Assembly: GCF_046348265.1 (NCBI RefSeq)
Contig: NZ_JAXMEO010000013.1
Length of the DNA: 64,000 bases
Strand: one strand, 5' to 3'
Source of the DNA: Pelomonas sp937871895
GTDB lineage: Bacteria; Pseudomonadota; Gammaproteobacteria; Burkholderiales; Burkholderiaceae_C
Positions 24,585 to 32,992 of the stretch are shown in pieces. The translations under genes and the position numbers were made by a program. Each line of letters opens with the position of its first letter. Position 1 is the first letter of the stretch. The notes below the pieces were generated by a model that saw only the letters and a list, made by a program, of their open reading frames with translations, searched no databases and was not told the DNA's origin.

Positions 24585-25277
24585 ATGCGCATCCTGCTTG
24601 TTGAAGACGACGAAGCCCTGGCCCTTGGCCTGACGCGCAACCTCGAGCGCCAGGGCTGGCAGGTGGACCGCCTGGCCGATGGCCGCCAGGCCATGGCCAA
24701 GGGCCTGGTCGATCAGTACGACGTCTGCGTGCTCGACCTCGGCCTGCCGGGCGCCGATGGCATGACGGTGCTGCGCGAGTGGCGCGCCCAAGGCGCGGCT
24801 CAGCCGGTGTTGGTGTTGACCGCGCGCGACACCTCGCATGACCGCGTGGCCGGCCTGGATGCCGGCGCCGACGACTACCTCGTCAAACCCTTCGACCCAC
24901 CCGAGCTGGCGGCACGCTTGCGCGCGCTCAAGCGCCGCTCCGAGGGGCGCACCTCCGAGACCCTGCGCCTCGGTCGCCTGCGCATGGACCTGGCGCACCG
25001 CGAGCTCTTTCTGGACGATGAGCCCTTTTACCTGAGCCCGCGCGAGTACGCCCTGACCGAGATGCTGATGCAGCGCGCCGGCCGCGTGCTCAACAAGGAG
25101 GCCATCGTCGCCAAGCTCTCCAGCTGGGAGTCCGACTTCAGCGAGAACTCGGTCGAGGTCTATGTGCACCGGCTGCGCAAGCGCCTGGCGCCTTGCGGCC
25201 TGACCATCCGCACTGTGCGCGGCTTTGGCTATGTGATGGAACTCGATGCCCCCGCCGCGCAATCGCAGCCTGCGTAG
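24585..25277 (+). CDS. OmpR-family response regulator
   Basis: 230 residues. The receiver domain has acidic residues in LLVEDDE and phospho-acceptor D51 in VLDLGLPGADG, the Thr in LTARD and Lys in LVKPF. The C-terminal winged helix (YLSPREYALTEMLMQRAGRVLNKEAIVAKL, then ENSVEVYVHRLRKRL) is of the OmpR/QseB type. The gene overlaps the kinase gene by 32 bases. Signal and targets are unknown; the QseB/TctD-like group is the nearest recognisable. Confidence 0.93.
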   Translation: MRILLVEDDEALALGLTRNLERQGWQVDRLADGRQAMAKGLVDQYDVCVLDLGLPGADGMTVLREWRAQGAAQPVLVLTARDTSHDRVAGLDAGADDYLVKPFDPPELAARLRALKRRSEGRTSETLRLGRLRMDLAHRELFLDDEPFYLSPREYALTEMLMQRAGRVLNKEAIVAKLSSWESDFSENSVEVYVHRLRKRLAPCGLTIRTVRGFGYVMELDAPAAQSQPA

Positions 25278-26646
25278 CCAGCTGCTGGCGCCGCTGCGCT
25301 GGATCTGGCTGTTCGGGCTGACGGCGGCGGCGGCAGGCGCCTACTGGCTGGCCACGGCCAGCGCCAACATCGCCTTCGATCGGGGCTTGCAGGACGAAGC
25401 CTCGGCCCTGGCCGCCAAGATCGTCTGGACCGACCGCGGTCCCTTGCTCGACGTCAGCCGCCAGGCACTCGAACTGCTGACCTGGGACAACGCCGAGCGC
25501 AATGCCTTCGTCGTGGTGGACGAGAACGGGCGCGCCATTGCGGGCGATGCCAATGTGCCCCTGCCCGACCGGCGCGACAACAGCTTCGCCAAGCCGCAGG
25601 TCTTTGACGCCGAATTCGAGGGCCAGGCGGTGCGCGGTGCGATTTTTTCGCTCAGCTCGCCGATGCTGGACCGCAGCGTGTCCATCGTCGTTGTCGAGAC
25701 CCGGCACCGCCGCCAGCGCCTGCTGCGCGACGTGGCGTTCGCGATGGCCATGCCCACACTGGCGATTGCCTTGCTCACCACCGGCCTGTTGGCCTGGGGC
25801 ATCCGCCGTGGCCTGGCGCCGCTGCACGAGACCGCCAGCGAGGTGGCACGCCGTGCGCCCTCTGACCTGCGAGCCTTGCCGGTAGCGGGCGTGCCCGCCG
25901 AGGTGGTGCCGCTGATCGAGCGCATCAACTTCCTGCTGGCCGACGTGCAGCAGTCCGTGAATCTGCAGCAGCGCTTTGTGGCCGATGCTGCCCACCAGTT
26001 GCGCACGCCCGTGGCCGGGCTGCGCGTGCTGATCCAGGAGCTGGCGCAGGAGTTGCCGTCTGATGCCCATCTGGCGCCGCTGGTGCAGGCCCTGTCCTCG
26101 TCGGGCGAGCGGCTGAGCCGCCTGATCGGCCAGCTGCTCAGCCTGGTGCGCACCCAAGGTGCGCTGGGCGTTGAGACCGATCTTGAGGTGCTGGACGTGG
26201 CCGCGCTGCTGCGCCAGGTGGCCGAGCCCGCAGCCGTGCGTGCCGCCCGCGCGGGCCGCGAGCTTGAGCTGCAATTGCCCGAGCCGGCCCTTCAGGTGCG
26301 CGCCCATGCCTTTTGGCTCGGCGAGGCGCTGAGCAATGTGCTGGACAACGCGCTGCGCTACGGCGGGCCGCACATCGTGCTGCGCGCCAGCGCTGCGCCG
26401 GGTGGGCTGGTGCGCATCGAGATCGAAGACAACGGCCCCGGCGTGCCGCCTGAGGACTTGCCTCGCCTGATCGAGCCCTTCTGGCGCGGCCAGCGCGCCG
26501 ACGTGCGCGAGGCCGGCGGCAGCGGCCTTGGCCTCGCAATTGCTTACGAGATCATCACCCGCCTGGGTGGTCATTGGGTCTTGAGGTCGCGGCCAGAGGT
26601 CGATGGCTTCCGGGTCGAATGGCTGTTGCCGGGTGCTGATGCTTGA
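25246..26646 (+). CDS. Sensor histidine kinase (QseC/TctE-like)
   Basis: 466-residue inner-membrane kinase. Membrane helices are at about 18-40 and 165-186, flanking a periplasmic sensor domain. A HAMP region follows. The phospho-acceptor is H250 in FVADAAHQLRTPVAGL. The ATPase domain has the N box ALSNVLDNALRYG, G1 box IEDNGPGVP and G2 box GGSGLGLAIAYEI. The form AAHQLRTP, rather than SHELRTP, is seen in the TctE/QseC group. It partners the response regulator it overlaps. Confidence 0.93.
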   Translation: MPPPRNRSLRSQLLAPLRWIWLFGLTAAAAGAYWLATASANIAFDRGLQDEASALAAKIVWTDRGPLLDVSRQALELLTWDNAERNAFVVVDENGRAIAGDANVPLPDRRDNSFAKPQVFDAEFEGQAVRGAIFSLSSPMLDRSVSIVVVETRHRRQRLLRDVAFAMAMPTLAIALLTTGLLAWGIRRGLAPLHETASEVARRAPSDLRALPVAGVPAEVVPLIERINFLLADVQQSVNLQQRFVADAAHQLRTPVAGLRVLIQELAQELPSDAHLAPLVQALSSSGERLSRLIGQLLSLVRTQGALGVETDLEVLDVAALLRQVAEPAAVRAARAGRELELQLPEPALQVRAHAFWLGEALSNVLDNALRYGGPHIVLRASAAPGGLVRIEIEDNGPGVPPEDLPRLIEPFWRGQRADVREAGGSGLGLAIAYEIITRLGGHWVLRSRPEVDGFRVEWLLPGADA

Positions 26647-26683
26647 CTCGTTTTTCTTGACCTCTGCTCGCTGCATTTCGTCC

Positions 26684-27187
26684 ATGCTCAAAACCTCCGT
26701 AGGCCATGTCTTCGCGTCCGAACCCGCCCTGGCGCTGCCCCCCAGCCAACGCCTGCACCTGATCCTGCTCGGCGTGCAGGACGTTGCACGCTCGACGCGC
26801 TTTTTTGAGGCGCTGGGCTGGCACAAGTCCGCCACCGGCAACGAAGGCTTCGCCAAGTTCGACCTGGGTGGCCAGGCCCTGTGCTTGATCTCGCGCACGG
26901 CGCTGGCGCAGGACGCCGGGCTGGAGGCGCCGGCAACGGCGGCCTACGCTGGCATGGCCCTCATCCACCTTGCCCGCCAGCCCGAGGAGGTGCCAGCCAT
27001 CCTGGCGCAGGCCGAGGCGGCCGGCGGGCGCATCGTCAAGCCCGCGACGCGCACGCGTTGGGGCATCGCAGGCTACTTTGCCGACCCCGACGGTCATCTC
27101 TTCGAGGTGGACTACGAGGGCGCCTGGGTGTTCGACGCCGAACACCGCCTGGTGGTGGATGAGGTTCGTCCATCGGAGGTGCTATGA
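26684..27187 (+). CDS. VOC (glyoxalase/bleomycin resistance) family protein
   Basis: 167 residues with the paired beta-alpha-beta-beta-beta fold pattern: LHLILLGVQDVARSTRFFEALGW at the start and TRWGIAGYFADPDGHLFEVDYEG at the end, giving the usual metal-ligand Glu. The substrate is unknown. I chose the ATG giving MLKTSVGHVF; an ATG at 26639 would overlap the kinase gene. It overlaps the HPP gene by 4 bases. Confidence 0.82.
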   Translation: MLKTSVGHVFASEPALALPPSQRLHLILLGVQDVARSTRFFEALGWHKSATGNEGFAKFDLGGQALCLISRTALAQDAGLEAPATAAYAGMALIHLARQPEEVPAILAQAEAAGGRIVKPATRTRWGIAGYFADPDGHLFEVDYEGAWVFDAEHRLVVDEVRPSEVL

Positions 27188-27708
27188 GCCGTCCCCGCTG
27201 GCACCAGCACTGCCTGGTGCGCTGTGCCTGGTGCGTGCTGGGCGCGGCCTGTGGCATCGGGCTGGCGCTGGCGGTGGTCGGGCCACCGCACCATGCCTTT
27301 GTGCTGGCTTCGCTGGGGGGCAGCACGGTGTTCCTGTTCGGCCTCACGCGGGCACCGGCCGCGCAATTGCGCGCCCTGCTGGGAGGCCATGTGCTGACGG
27401 CCTCGGTGGGCATCGCTTGTGCGCAGTGGCTGGGCAGCTCGTTGCTGGCCTATGCCGTGGCCGTGAGCCTGGCGCTGGGCCTGATGCTGCTGACGCGCAC
27501 CGTGCATCCACCGGCCGGCGCCAACCCGGTGATCATGGTCTACGCCCATGCCTCCTGGTCGGCGCTGCTGGACCCGGTGCTGCTGGGTCTGGCCTGCCTG
27601 CTGGGCGTGGCCTTGGTGTGGAGCCGGCTCTACCCGGGCCTCGCGCGCTACCCGGTGAATCCGCTGGAGCCGTCGCCGCCGTCGATCAACTGGGGCGGCT
27701 GGTCCTGA
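27184..27708 (+). CDS. HPP family membrane protein
   Basis: 174 residues with four hydrophobic segments. The family signature TRTVHPPAGANPVIM is present, and GGSTVFLFG occurs earlier. HPP proteins are integral membrane proteins; a chloroplast member transports nitrite, but bacterial roles are mostly unknown. Coupled to the VOC gene by ATGA. The usual C-terminal CBS domains are absent. Confidence 0.85.
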   Translation: MSRPRWHQHCLVRCAWCVLGAACGIGLALAVVGPPHHAFVLASLGGSTVFLFGLTRAPAAQLRALLGGHVLTASVGIACAQWLGSSLLAYAVAVSLALGLMLLTRTVHPPAGANPVIMVYAHASWSALLDPVLLGLACLLGVALVWSRLYPGLARYPVNPLEPSPPSINWGGWS

Positions 27709-27715
27709 TCAGCGC

Positions 27716-27787
27716 CCGCAGGTCAACACTGCGGGATTCAAACTGGCAGCTCAACGCTGTGAGATCCAACCTGGCAGCTCAACGCTG
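27716..27787. repeat. Degenerate 28-bp tandem repeat, about 2.5 copies
   Basis: The 17-mer CTGGCAGCTCAACGCTG occurs at 27743 and 27771, 28 bp apart. A more diverged unit (GCAGGTCAACACTGCGGGAT) precedes it. The last copy covers the stop codon of the DUF192 gene. No transposase is nearby. It may be a relic of an insertion-sequence end or a local expansion. Confidence 0.7.
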
Positions 27788-28261
27788 CCAGGGCGCACCG
27801 CTGAGCTTAAAGCCAGGCTTGATGCCTTTCTTGGCAAACCAGCCTTGGTTCATCTCCAGCACATAGCGCACGGGTTTTTGTGAGCAGTGCGAGGTCTCGT
27901 CCAGCGGCTTCATGTCGGTGATGTTGACCACGCCGCCGTCGTCGCCGATGAAGGCGATGGACAGCGGCAGCAGAGTGTTCTTCATCCAAAAGCACTGCAC
28001 CTGAGGCGACTCGAAGACGAACAGCATGCCGTGGTTGGCCGGCATGTCGCGGCGGTGCATGAGGCCGATCTGGCGCTGTTCGGGTGTCAGCGCCAGCTCG
28101 GCGTCGATCACGTGCATGCCGGCTTGGAGCGGGATGCTGCGCAGGCGCTGTGGGGCGTCCTGTGCCTGGCTGCTCGTGGTGGCCAGGGCGGTCAGGCAGA
28201 AGCTGGCGATCAGGCCGAGCCGGCCGAGCCGGCGGACAAAGCGGGCGTTGATGCAGGTCAT
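27779..28261 (-). CDS. Exported DUF192 protein
   Basis: 160 residues. A signal peptide (about 1-33, ending SSQAQ) is followed by a DUF192 domain: ELALTPEQRQIGLMHRRDMPANHGMLFVF, FWMKNTLLPLSIAFIGDDG and ITDMKPLDETSHCS. The fold is a small beta barrel of unknown function; it is often found exported. The last codons and the stop lie inside a tandem repeat, so the final residues may be lineage-specific. Divergent from ccoI with 34 bp between starts. Confidence 0.87.
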   Translation of the reverse strand: MTCINARFVRRLGRLGLIASFCLTALATTSSQAQDAPQRLRSIPLQAGMHVIDAELALTPEQRQIGLMHRRDMPANHGMLFVFESPQVQCFWMKNTLLPLSIAFIGDDGGVVNITDMKPLDETSHCSQKPVRYVLEMNQGWFAKKGIKPGFKLSGAPWQR

Positions 28262-28295
28262 GACGAGGGGCGGCGTACTGGCTTAGATTATCGGC

Positions 28296-30551
28296 GTGCA
28301 CCCTGTCCCGCCCCTGTCGGCCCTGCCATCCTTTTCCGCTGAGCCCTTGGACTCGCCCGTGCCGCTGGCGCAAGACGGGCTCGATGCATTGGCGGGCTTC
28401 ACCAACTGGGATGCTGCCGGCCACGCGCAATCGCAGTTCCAGCTCTCGGGTCTGCATTGCGCGGCGTGTGCGTTCACCATCCAGGATGCGCTGGCGCGCG
28501 TGCCCGGCGTGCGGGCCGCGCGCGTGAATGCGGCCAGCGCCCGTCTGGTGCTGGATTGGGACCCGGCTCAGGCCAGCCTCGCAGACGTGGCGACAGCCGT
28601 CGAACGCGCTGGCTACCGTGCCGCCCCCGATGTGGCCGCCAGCAGCCAGGCGCTGCGCCGTGCCGAGCGGCGCCAGATGCTGTGGCGCGTGTTCGTGAGC
28701 AACTTCGTGGCCATGCAGGTCATGATGCTGGTGGTGCCGGTCTACGTGGCCGAGCCGGGTGACATGCCGCCCGACATCGAGCGCCTGCTGCAGTGGGCCA
28801 GTTGGGTGCTGTGCCTGGTGATGCTGCTGCTCTCGGCGGGCACTTTCTTCAAGGCGGCGGTGCAGCAGCTGCGCTCACGTCGCCTGGGCATGGACGTGCC
28901 GGTGGCCTTGGGCCTGGCCGTCACCTTCGTGGCCAGCACGGGCGCGCTCTTCGACCCCCAGGGCCCGCTGGGGCACGAGGTTTACTTCGACACACTCAGC
29001 ATGTTCGTCGCCTTCCTGATGCTGGGGCGGTGGTTCGAGATGGGCGCCCGCCACCGCGCAGCGCAGGCGCTGGAATCGGTGGCCTCGGCGTTGCCCGACC
29101 GGGCGCAGCGCCTGGCCGCCGATGGCCGCCTGGAGAGCGTCCATGTGGCCGAGTTGCGCCTGGGCGACCGGCTGCAGGTGCCGGCCGGCGAGCGTTTTGC
29201 CGCCGATGGCGTGGTCGAGCAGGGCGAGGGCTGCGTGGACGAAGCGATCCTGACCGGCGAGTCTCAGCCGCTGCTCAAGGCCGCAGGCGCCGAGGTGGCG
29301 GCGGGCAGCATCAACCTGGAGGCACCGCTGGTGGTGCGCGTGACGCGCGTCGGGGCGGACACCACGGCCCAGGGCATCGTGCGGCTGATGCGCGATGCGC
29401 AGGGCCAGCGCGTCGAGCAAAAGCTGGTGATGGACCAGGTGGCGCGTGGCTTCACCTTCGGCGTGCTGCTCTTGGCCCTGGGGGCTGCCCTGGCCTGGAC
29501 CTGGTGGGCGCCCGAGCGCGCCGTGGCGGTGGCCGTGGCCGTGCTCATCGTGACCTGCCCCTGCGCGCTGACCCTGGCTGCGCCAGCGGCCTGGTTGGCG
29601 GCAGCGGGTGCCTTTGCGCGGCGTGGCGTGATGCTGGTGCGACTCGATGTATTGGAGCGCTTGACGGCGGTGGACCTGGTCGTCTTTGACAAGACCGGCA
29701 CCGTGAGCGAGGACGCCCCGGTGCTCTCGGGCGTCACGGCCGTCGGTGCGGAGGCAGACGTTTTGATGAATAAAGCCAGCAGCCTGGCCAGGCTCTCGCG
29801 CCACCCCTACTCACGCGCGCTGGCGCGGCCGGAAGCGCCGTCAGACGCCTGGGTTGATGTCCGCGAGCATGCGGGTTTGGGCCTGGAGGCGCGCGATGCG
29901 GTCGGCCAGGTCTGGCGCCTGGGCTCGCCCGCCTGGGTCGCCGCCTTTGCCGGGCGTGTGATGGCGCCGGGTGCGCAGCTGGCGTTCGGGTCGCGTGAGG
30001 CCTTGCTCAGCCTCTCGCTGACCGAACGCCCGCGCCCTGGTGCGCTGGAGGCGGTGGCTGCGCTGCGGGCCCAGGGTTGCGAGGTGCAGCTGCTGTCTGG
30101 CGATGCGCCGGCCGCCGTCGAGCGCATGGCCTCCCAATTGGGCGGCCTGCCCTGGGTGGCAGGGGCCACGCCCGCCGAGAAGCTCGCGCGTGTGAAGGCC
30201 TGGCAGGCCGAGGGGCGCCGCGTGATGATGGTGGGCGACGGGCTCAACGACGCTCCCGTGCTGGCCGCTGCCGATGTGCGCGCGGTGATGGGGCAGGGCG
30301 CCGGCCTGGCGCGCGCCAATGCCGACCTGCTGCTGGTCTCTGACCGATTGACTGACCTGCCCTGGGCGCGCGAGCGCGGGCGGCTCACGCAGCGTGTGCT
30401 GCGGCAGAACCTGGGCTGGGCCTTGCTCTACAACCTGGCCTGTGTGCCCCTCGCCTTGGCGGGCTGGTTGCCACCGCTGGCGGCGGGCCTCGGCATGGCG
30501 GCCAGCTCGGTGCTGGTGGTGGCCAACGCGCGCCGGCTGGCACGACACTGA
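28296..30551 (+). CDS. ccoI: Copper P1B-type ATPase for cbb3 oxidase assembly
   Basis: 751 residues with a GTG start. One heavy-metal-binding domain carries GLHCAAC (C55, C58). The transmembrane CPC motif is in VTCPCALTLAAP. Phosphorylation site DKTGT, TGES actuator loop, HP motif in SRHPYS and GDGLNDAP are intact. It pumps copper for the cbb3 oxidase and is the FixI/CopA2 type, judged by its position before ccoS and ccoNOQP. It ends 22 bp before ccoS. Confidence 0.93.
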   Translation: MHPVPPLSALPSFSAEPLDSPVPLAQDGLDALAGFTNWDAAGHAQSQFQLSGLHCAACAFTIQDALARVPGVRAARVNAASARLVLDWDPAQASLADVATAVERAGYRAAPDVAASSQALRRAERRQMLWRVFVSNFVAMQVMMLVVPVYVAEPGDMPPDIERLLQWASWVLCLVMLLLSAGTFFKAAVQQLRSRRLGMDVPVALGLAVTFVASTGALFDPQGPLGHEVYFDTLSMFVAFLMLGRWFEMGARHRAAQALESVASALPDRAQRLAADGRLESVHVAELRLGDRLQVPAGERFAADGVVEQGEGCVDEAILTGESQPLLKAAGAEVAAGSINLEAPLVVRVTRVGADTTAQGIVRLMRDAQGQRVEQKLVMDQVARGFTFGVLLLALGAALAWTWWAPERAVAVAVAVLIVTCPCALTLAAPAAWLAAAGAFARRGVMLVRLDVLERLTAVDLVVFDKTGTVSEDAPVLSGVTAVGAEADVLMNKASSLARLSRHPYSRALARPEAPSDAWVDVREHAGLGLEARDAVGQVWRLGSPAWVAAFAGRVMAPGAQLAFGSREALLSLSLTERPRPGALEAVAALRAQGCEVQLLSGDAPAAVERMASQLGGLPWVAGATPAEKLARVKAWQAEGRRVMMVGDGLNDAPVLAAADVRAVMGQGAGLARANADLLLVSDRLTDLPWARERGRLTQRVLRQNLGWALLYNLACVPLALAGWLPPLAAGLGMAASSVLVVANARRLARH

Positions 30552-30573
30552 CTCAAGGCTGACGTCACCAAAC

Positions 30574-30738
30574 GTGGACATCCTTTATCTGCTCATCCCG
30601 CTCTCCGTGGTGCTGCTGCTCGTCATCGTGGGCGTGTTCGGCTGGGCCGTGCACAGCGGGCAGTTCGATGAGCTCGAATCACAGGGCCGTCAGCCTCTCC
30701 TTGATTCGGATCAAGACCGCGACCACGTGGACCCTTAA
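30574..30738 (+). CDS. ccoS: cbb3 oxidase maturation protein CcoS
   Basis: 54 residues with a GTG start: VDILYLLIPLSVVLLLVIVG, one membrane helix, then FGWAVHSGQFDELESQG, the signature of CcoS (FixS). It is needed for cofactor insertion into cbb3 oxidase. The FNR box for ccoN lies within its 3' coding part, so the operon downstream has its own oxygen-controlled promoter. Confidence 0.92.
   Translation: MDILYLLIPLSVVLLLVIVGVFGWAVHSGQFDELESQGRQPLLDSDQDRDHVDP
30701..30714. promoter_or_regulatory. FNR box upstream of ccoN
   Basis: TTGATTCGGATCAA is a perfect TTGAT-N4-ATCAA palindrome. Its centre, 41.5 bp before about 30749, fits a class II activator site with the -10-like TAAGAA at 30736-30741. 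The ccoN start follows at 30769. Confidence 0.88.
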
Positions 30739-30768
30739 GAATGACCCTGCTTGCAATGAGGACGCACG

Positions 30769-32205
30769 ATGTCTCAAGACCTGACACGCAATAACTTCTA
30801 TGAGGACGGCCCGGTACGGGCCTTCGCGCTGGCCGCCGTCCTGTGGGGCGTGGTGGGCATGCTGGTCGGTGTGGTGATTGCCGCCCAGCTTGCCTGGCCC
30901 GAACTCAACCTGGGCGTCCCCTGGCTCAGCTATGGCCGCTTGCGGCCCCTGCATACCAATGCAGTGATCTTCGCGTTCGGCGGCTGCACGCTGTTCGCCA
31001 CCTCGTATCACGTGGTCCAGCGCACGTGCCAGACGCGCCTCTTTGCGCCCGCCATCGCGTGGTTCACGTTCTGGGGTTGGCAACTCGTCATCCTGGCGGC
31101 CGCCATCACGTTGCCGATGGGCTTTACCCAGGGCAAGGAGTACGCCGAGCTCGAATGGCCGATCGACATCCTGATCGCCGTGGTCTGGGTGGCCTATGCG
31201 CTGGTGTTCTTCGGCACCGTGGGCACCCGCAAGATCCGGCACATCTATGTGGCCAACTGGTTCTTTGGCGCCTTCATCATCGCCGTGGCGCTGCTGCACA
31301 TCGTCAACAGCGCGGCCATCCCGGTCTCACTGACCAAGAGCTACTCGGCCTATGCCGGCGTGCAGGACGCGATGGTGCAGTGGTGGTACGGCCATAACGC
31401 CGTGGGCTTCTTCCTGACCGCCGGCTTCCTGGGGATGATGTACTACTACATCCCCAAGCAGACCGGCCGTCCGGTCTACAGCTACCGGCTCTCCATCGTC
31501 CACTTCTGGGCGCTGATCTTCACCTACATGTGGGCAGGCCCCCACCACCTGCACTACACGGCACTGCCGGACTGGGCGCAGAGCGTGGGCATGGTGTTCA
31601 GCCTGGTGCTGCTGGCGCCGTCCTGGGGCGGCATGATCAACGGCATCATGACCCTCTCGGGCGCCTGGCACAAGCTGCGTGACGACCCGATCCTGAAGTT
31701 CCTGATCGTGTCCCTGTCGTTCTACGGCATGAGCACCTTCGAGGGCCCGATGATGTCCATCAAGACGGTCAACGCCCTCAGCCACTACACCGACTGGACA
31801 GTCGGCCACGTGCACAGCGGTGCGCTCGGCTGGGTGGGCCTGATCTCCATGGGCTGCCTCTATCACCTGATCCCGCGCATGGTGGGCCGCACCGAGATGT
31901 TCTCCAAGCGTGCGATCGAGCTGCACTTCTGGGTCGCGACGCTCGGCATCGTGCTCTACATCGCCGCGATGTGGATTGCCGGGGTGATGCAAGGCCTGAT
32001 GTGGCGCGCCACCAATGCCGACGGCACCCTGGTCAACACCTTTGTCGAGAGCGTGAAGGCGACCTATCCCTTCTACGTGATCCGTCTGGGCGGGGGCCTG
32101 CTGTACTTGGCTGGCATGTGTGTGATGGCCTGGAATGTGATCAAGACCGTGCAGGCAGGCAAGCCTGAGCAGGTCCGCATCCCCGCCGTGGCGGCCCAGG
32201 CCTGA
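30769..32205 (+). CDS. ccoN: cbb3-type cytochrome c oxidase subunit I
   Basis: 478-residue catalytic subunit, with 12 membrane helices and the haem b / haem b3-CuB site. Histidines lie in PLHTNAVIFAFGGC, WWYGHNAVGFF, WAGPHHLHYTALPDW and VGHVHSGALGW. It reduces oxygen with high affinity and pumps protons. Length is normal. It is transcribed from an FNR-controlled promoter within ccoS and followed after 14 bp by ccoO. Confidence 0.97.
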   Translation: MSQDLTRNNFYEDGPVRAFALAAVLWGVVGMLVGVVIAAQLAWPELNLGVPWLSYGRLRPLHTNAVIFAFGGCTLFATSYHVVQRTCQTRLFAPAIAWFTFWGWQLVILAAAITLPMGFTQGKEYAELEWPIDILIAVVWVAYALVFFGTVGTRKIRHIYVANWFFGAFIIAVALLHIVNSAAIPVSLTKSYSAYAGVQDAMVQWWYGHNAVGFFLTAGFLGMMYYYIPKQTGRPVYSYRLSIVHFWALIFTYMWAGPHHLHYTALPDWAQSVGMVFSLVLLAPSWGGMINGIMTLSGAWHKLRDDPILKFLIVSLSFYGMSTFEGPMMSIKTVNALSHYTDWTVGHVHSGALGWVGLISMGCLYHLIPRMVGRTEMFSKRAIELHFWVATLGIVLYIAAMWIAGVMQGLMWRATNADGTLVNTFVESVKATYPFYVIRLGGGLLYLAGMCVMAWNVIKTVQAGKPEQVRIPAVAAQA

Positions 32206-32219
32206 GAGGAGCAAGAACC

Positions 32220-32837
32220 ATGAGCAATCACGCCGTCAATGGCCACCAAAAGATCGAGACCAGCAACTTTCTGATGATCGTGCTGATCCTGCTGACCGTC
32301 GCGATCGGTGGCATCGTCGAGATCGTCCCGCTGTTCTTCCAGCGCTCCACCACGCAGCCGGTGGCGGGCCTCAAGCCCTACACCGCCTTGCAACTGGCTG
32401 GACGCGACATCTATGTCCGCGAGGGTTGCTACAACTGCCACTCGCAGATGATCCGCCCGCTGCAGGCCGAGACCCTGCGCTACGGCCACTACTCGCTGGC
32501 GGGTGAGTTCGTCTACGACCACCCCTTCCAGTGGGGCAGCAAGCGCACCGGCCCGGACCTCGCCCGCGTGGGTGGCAAGTACAGCGACGAGTGGCATCGC
32601 GTCCACCTCAACAACCCGCGCGATCTCGTTCCCGAGTCCAACATGCCCGCCTATGCGTGGCTGGAGCGCTCGCCGGTGGATGCCGCCGGCATGCCCGTCC
32701 GCCTCAAGGCCATGCGCACCCTCGGGGCTCCCTACACCGACGCGGAGATCAATGACTCCACCAAGGCCGTGGCCGGCAAGACCGAGCTCGACGCCCTGGT
32801 GGCCTATCTCCAAGTCCTCGGTACTGCCGTCAAGTGA
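32220..32837 (+). CDS. ccoO: cbb3-type cytochrome c oxidase subunit II
   Basis: 205-residue membrane-anchored monohaem cytochrome c. N-terminal helix at about 17-40; haem motif C70-Y-N-C73-H74 in VREGCYNCHSQMIRPL. The axial Met is likely in ESNMPAYAWL. It passes electrons from CcoP to CcoN. It has AGGAG seven bases upstream. Confidence 0.97.
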   Translation: MSNHAVNGHQKIETSNFLMIVLILLTVAIGGIVEIVPLFFQRSTTQPVAGLKPYTALQLAGRDIYVREGCYNCHSQMIRPLQAETLRYGHYSLAGEFVYDHPFQWGSKRTGPDLARVGGKYSDEWHRVHLNNPRDLVPESNMPAYAWLERSPVDAAGMPVRLKAMRTLGAPYTDAEINDSTKAVAGKTELDALVAYLQVLGTAVK

Positions 32838-32842
32838 TCGCC

Positions 32843-32992
32843 ATGACACTCAACGATTTAAGAATTGCCGTGACCCTGCTGTCATTCGCTGCCTTCGTCG
32901 GCATCCTGATCTGGGCCTGGTCGGCGCGCAACCGCGCGAGCTTTGAGCAGGACGCCTTGTTGCCTTTCCAGGAGGAGGATCGCCATGAGTGA
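32843..32992 (+). CDS. ccoQ: cbb3 oxidase small subunit CcoQ
   Basis: Only 49 residues: MTLNDLRIAVTLLSFAAF, one membrane helix (about 8-27) with ILIWAWSARN, then a charged tail DALLPFQEEDRHE typical of CcoQ/FixQ. It stabilises the complex. It lies 5 bp after ccoO, and its last 8 bases overlap the start of ccoP. Confidence 0.92.
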   Translation: MTLNDLRIAVTLLSFAAFVGILIWAWSARNRASFEQDALLPFQEEDRHE

